In this document: one piece after another, positions 63,801-64,000 of the stretch
Position numbering within the stretch: the first letter of the stretch is position 1
Layout of the letters: each line of letters opens with the position of its first letter
NCBI RefSeq assembly: GCF_042652965.1
Contig: NZ_JBHSHL010000022.1
Location: 1 to 64,000, forward strand
Source of the DNA: Filifactor villosus
GTDB taxonomy: Bacteria; Bacillota; Clostridia; Peptostreptococcales; Filifactoraceae
DNA length: 64,000 bases
Direction of reading: 5' to 3'
The notes under the pieces: model-generated
What the model was told of the DNA's origin: nothing
Seen by the model: the letters and a program-made list of their open reading frames with translations, nothing else
Database searches by the model: none
Position numbers and translations under genes: made by a program

Positions 63801-64000
63801 ACGCGGTGATGTGGGCATACGAAAAGGGCATCGTCAAAGGCTATGGCGAAGAATTTAAGCCCGAGCGAAACATCAGCCGTGAAGAAATGACCGTTATGCT
63901 GTTGAACTACGCTCGATATAAGTTGGATATCCCGTTCTCGGAAGAAGCGTATCCGCTGACCTTCAAGGATAAAGACGAGATTCAACCGTGGGCGTTTGAA
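54866..64000 (+). CDS. Giant SLH-anchored surface protein with three cobalamin-carrier-like (DUF4430) modules; 3' end beyond window
   Basis: The frame is open for 3045 codons from ATG 54866 (AAAGGGGATG upstream) to the last base. Order of parts: signal peptide (1 to about 32, ending IFAEA); DUF4430-like module (38-152, GDGSGWIYYAWENGKYV); alpha/alpha-repeat regions (160-420, 805-975); PEGA-like beta segment (about 995-1065); BspA-type leucine-rich repeats (1073-1285); MucBP- and Ig-like segments (1300-1590); second DUF4430-like module (1593-1715); Ig-like (1827-1908); alpha/alpha repeats (1913-2195); two Ig-like (2200-2380); FIVAR-like helices (2392-2525); third DUF4430-like module (2540-2650, GKYSGWMYMVNGK); beta domain; SLH domains (from about 2905, 2969 and 3033). 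DUF4430 plus alpha/alpha barrel is the layout of transcobalamin and intrinsic factor. Control by a cobalamin riboswitch points to surface B12 capture; binding is inferred. Confidence 0.88.
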   Translation, partial: MKQQRKLWAKLLALYLSLMVVVSTMPLTIFAEAAAVEPISVLLTIDGHTHRGELVGQNFVNEKAITVEKGQTVSDLIRKYLDENNVAYDMQGDSYLAAMHDLREKEYGDGSGWIYYAWENGKYVFPESTPINQYVLDKPTKIKFVYTIENYFTGYESERKKAKEIAEEMRKNIDREHMSGRIAAMLFNTGQDIPREFVRTVRGRVQSLGSSSSVEEYWDTILAVLATGNDPYNAWGRNLIEEIGSRDILASGSIEDMTYGIAIENAAKFDMRDSKWTAKKLQDKLRTLQNSDGSFGDGTDTEKVIRSALVLSLGELDEGLVDANGKKVEDYLALKMHRAGGLPESKEDGLATATVLLARADDSKDPIGKLSVRVNGNWTAGKRPSPFKSLADFYIGSKKGFKRDLFSKEIDPETTEVATLAMERSHQYFSNPSFAGRSLFKFSEISKPGETENLKREMDALYEEVLTEAKKNTSLSEETAYILKRMGEELTFEQIAGLESKVQLAPKNPNAAYKSVMATVASGKDKAFADTITSGLEQWAESIFNSAFNGTLGLLAMSCGGTSFSTGKQDYITTKLKININYKSKSENGKLLLNDKPHIYGGAASVIDDPQIKENYIANVESLLKTSTAQELKSKPDVVAGLVTALNVLGEDIFAAKYKTKDGKSLVELLKESDKTSSVTFFAVASYKLKNTDGSNIFRYSFEPSIDEKVSEVIGRYISDVELPSHIMKKYDDRDVSEQATKSLEKIKKNQYKLNPTKHKNDVFNLLANGQDIQSVDGHNLIDSITEKPQTNRKNMNIDSLTILNARDYITNPSHPENRETLRQKVLAIKEFTDAGMGKYRISDAGNAMIALAPYYKKGDIEVKTAIDGFLSKASAAMDKDGTIKEFGNNLPLELPYHSNDLALFVQGLIHLGIDPHTDERFIKNGKSVLDGLLSYEVMGGFKMKKEDAQPSNLHTRAALTVLIDYKLFKEGKPLIYNYSDTTAPTPPQEMKYEVNFTITPQEAKDAVLAVTEKDKDEAIEKIDGVYKLKAGEYTVKATKDGYKPLEKDFTVSENSESHRVALEMEKLVENPFDFDEATNTIRGYKTQDAPENLVIPSEIGGVPVKHIAKEAFLYGTYKKKINRPLKSLELPEGLETIGEMAFQGSEFTQITIPSTLKEIHGGFRLSKQLETVTFAPNSQLKILGKDTFFSSAIKEITLPDTVEVIGESAFHSSKLEKINVPASLKEIGASAFALTSMQEFTIPSGVEKLNFDSRGKQGGNGIFFRTFEDEAKQQAAFARVFDESGKADLDNTKAVVNPVEVTFKYVDKVTGLEIETMPSIKAVGRNDKVVKVFGSKIKPSTIEDGDKSLLSNYRHSFDYKAYTIEDARKAIFGNYFTKGSEWTFEAPEVPGYNKPSAITKTLMNKEEEVVFQYESNGQKHRLSIEGEGIGSNVEQGELPSMTLVELTITAPSGKLFKKLMVNNEEVQAVKEGLHHKYSFRIDKDVTVKAEYEEAVYDKELKLTVDKSELKLGEKSGFKVNYRGLDVTLPNSDIVFEYDPEILKVDENMGEVTAVGSGTVELTAKLKTDEAVKDSHSLQAASLRVKIRVEDVNQTAIGPVEVEIRSLKVKEGVDYYKGLTFEKPVPFLAIKEAVKLQNKDAAQKSVLDCGDDGNWMKVIGGLAPSSAYGEKAFFMFAVNDKMANLGVGSFEIKEGDDIVVYVAQDWEKNHGYVYFEQKEYTVQAGEEVSLKLLKASFDMNNATNSSPIPYKGATLLKNIEVLQNSDLQPILSDDNGIFRYTFAQEGEYRLSASKVEEGTNYISRPYAIVKVVGNAGTQKTITSVQQPAPITVDKRTAKEALGLTGQTQATLNDGSTRMLELRWTSESSPAYDANTAGTYVFTADYDLPQGIVGEKPEVKISVTVREETPSPQPDPLQDILTWAKAKQDAIAQSYEALDENKDYWKMAELGKLGKVLKQSSLDFIKASILDESNNIKTDDAGTLAKAVLALRANGIDPENYYGVDLVDALEGTNPSNLWSSAPKIWALSSDDYDVSERLTEEMLQDLLSQRNSEGLWDTDWGWQDSTGFALSALAPYYKDRPEIKEAVEKAVNAISTKQAPNGDITDNVNSLVMVANGLWSCDASYLTDPRLVKDGNTLLHALKGYEIPGEPHFSWKKEPLKDNPMATEQALRGIISILAMRDNKGQIFDYRGTPKYSIDNDSLRVIGYEDLSDITVQEGTQKQDLGLPTSVKLKLSDGNTSDVQVTWDNARPEYDKDKAGNYIFRAEYELPVGAIGIKPAVVVKVIVEEAPRVLESIDPVTPIEVAKGTTEEDAKAKLPSTTVIRDNKGGAHLVELSWTIENYDGNIPAQYTASSTFDLPGNVQPNPSVEHTLTTTIKVLEEGVTPGTGEVDKRELLELVQSIQAEDLQQDKFTPESFEKLQGALETANSVLSNDTATKDEVNTALVALQNARRTLREKANKKELLSVIASAEEKLLQEATYEEDSVLQLKQELEKAREVADNPNVSQEAVTIQTNALISAINTLKKKQPGGNGGGGSGDTNEIRVYFTLVGMERGGSQKQTWIARETHYIPQGSNVRYVFERSLKAKNIEFENPSGNYVTSIKSPIDNEWMSELTNGKYSGWMYMVNGKHPLLGLDEYVLSAEDEIVWHYTNDYRSEEGSEPWNTGGSSGGGSSSGDTKIKLETLNGVVKAELSDSFKKLLKLSIQEVENSEKPTVFIDMRTDEPAREVQLSLDAEVLDLLAQQQKLSLGIKSGVLDFTLDAKALEVVRKAQASAKTNVDINLKSFNSSEALLKQGAIKANEEAMKEIRELIGSRPVFEITLKTKQAEISDYKGGQIEAKVPYALQTGESKDDLTVYRIEEDGSLVEVKSSYDAIAKVMSFTTDHLSFYAVGKKKAEVVEIKAPTFEDVPEGAWYHKAVYELAKEGIVNGKEANRFYPNDKVTRAEFVTLLAKHAKEEAASSKVTTFKDVSQDDWYYNAVMWAYEKGIVKGYGEEFKPERNISREEMTVMLLNYARYKLDIPFSEEAYPLTFKDKDEIQPWAFE

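Noticed and set aside
54914..63985. Many long minus-strand frames within the giant surface-protein gene
   Set aside because: They are antisense shadows; the plus frame has recognisable domains throughout, keeps the same phase from 54866 to 64000, and has the riboswitch and ribosome binding site upstream.
1..64000. tRNA, rRNA, phage integrase or intact insertion sequence
   Set aside because: None was recognised on either strand by reading; a tRNA scan could still find a tRNA in the longer gaps.

Overview
The window comes from a low-to-mid GC, Gram-positive-type anaerobe of the Bacillota, most likely Clostridia or Tissierellia; genus not identified. The evidence is strong AGGAGG-type ribosome binding sites, frequent TTG/GTG starts, an HPr kinase, PyrR, a Bacillus-type SOS box at recA, the DXP isoprenoid pathway, TAXI-type TRAP transport, a YedE selenium cluster and S-layer-homology (SLH) anchoring.

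Layout. 1-4771: anaerobic cobalamin and cobalt genes (cbiM 3' end, cbiN, cbiK, cbiQ, cbiO, cbiP), with an internal terminator and a hairpin-rich leader before cbiK. 5380-20783: mostly housekeeping genes (secreted protein, RseC-like protein, recA with promoter and SOS box, glutaredoxin-like protein, hprK, ROK glucokinase, CCA-adding enzyme, nitroreductase, pcrA, dut, RocB-like peptidase, M18 aminopeptidase). 20826-22305: an AT-rich island with a zinc-ribbon protein, a 58-codon membrane ORF and an XRE regulator facing it across a perfect 23-bp operator. 22535-24339: pyrR and a uracil permease behind an attenuator-like leader. 24835-28408: a TAXI TRAP transporter with a DUF1850 protein. 29153-32072: an unusual three-gene set (DUF1858 plus cytosolic solute-binding domain, SIMIBI GTPase, soluble ABC ATPase). 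32212-35243: a cysteine-desulfurase-like gene divergent from yedE-yedF-DUF3343, a selenium-type cluster. 35793-39477: a BlaI repressor and a BlaR1-like sensor protease with a very large C-terminal extension. 40324-41052: a lipoprotein. 41504-42404: an orphan CRISPR array with a structured leader and its own terminator. 42749-48817: glpK, mtnA, an AbiE-like toxin-antitoxin pair and an enoyl-CoA hydratase family gene. 49203-53885 (minus strand): dxs, a GH114-like lipoprotein and dxr. 54322-64000: a cobalamin riboswitch followed by one giant open frame, still open at the window end, encoding a secreted SLH-anchored protein with three DUF4430 (transcobalamin/intrinsic-factor beta-domain-like) modules.

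The two ends are linked by vitamin B12. The left end makes cobalamin and imports cobalt. The right end is a surface protein under B12 control with folds resembling animal B12 carriers, so it is a candidate surface B12-capture system. Intergenic DNA is heavily populated by short palindromic elements of about 110-140 bp. Three families (A, B, C) share ATACTATT...AATAGTAT ends, and a fourth (D) has ACCGCAT-like ends. No rRNA, tRNA or intact transposase gene was recognised.
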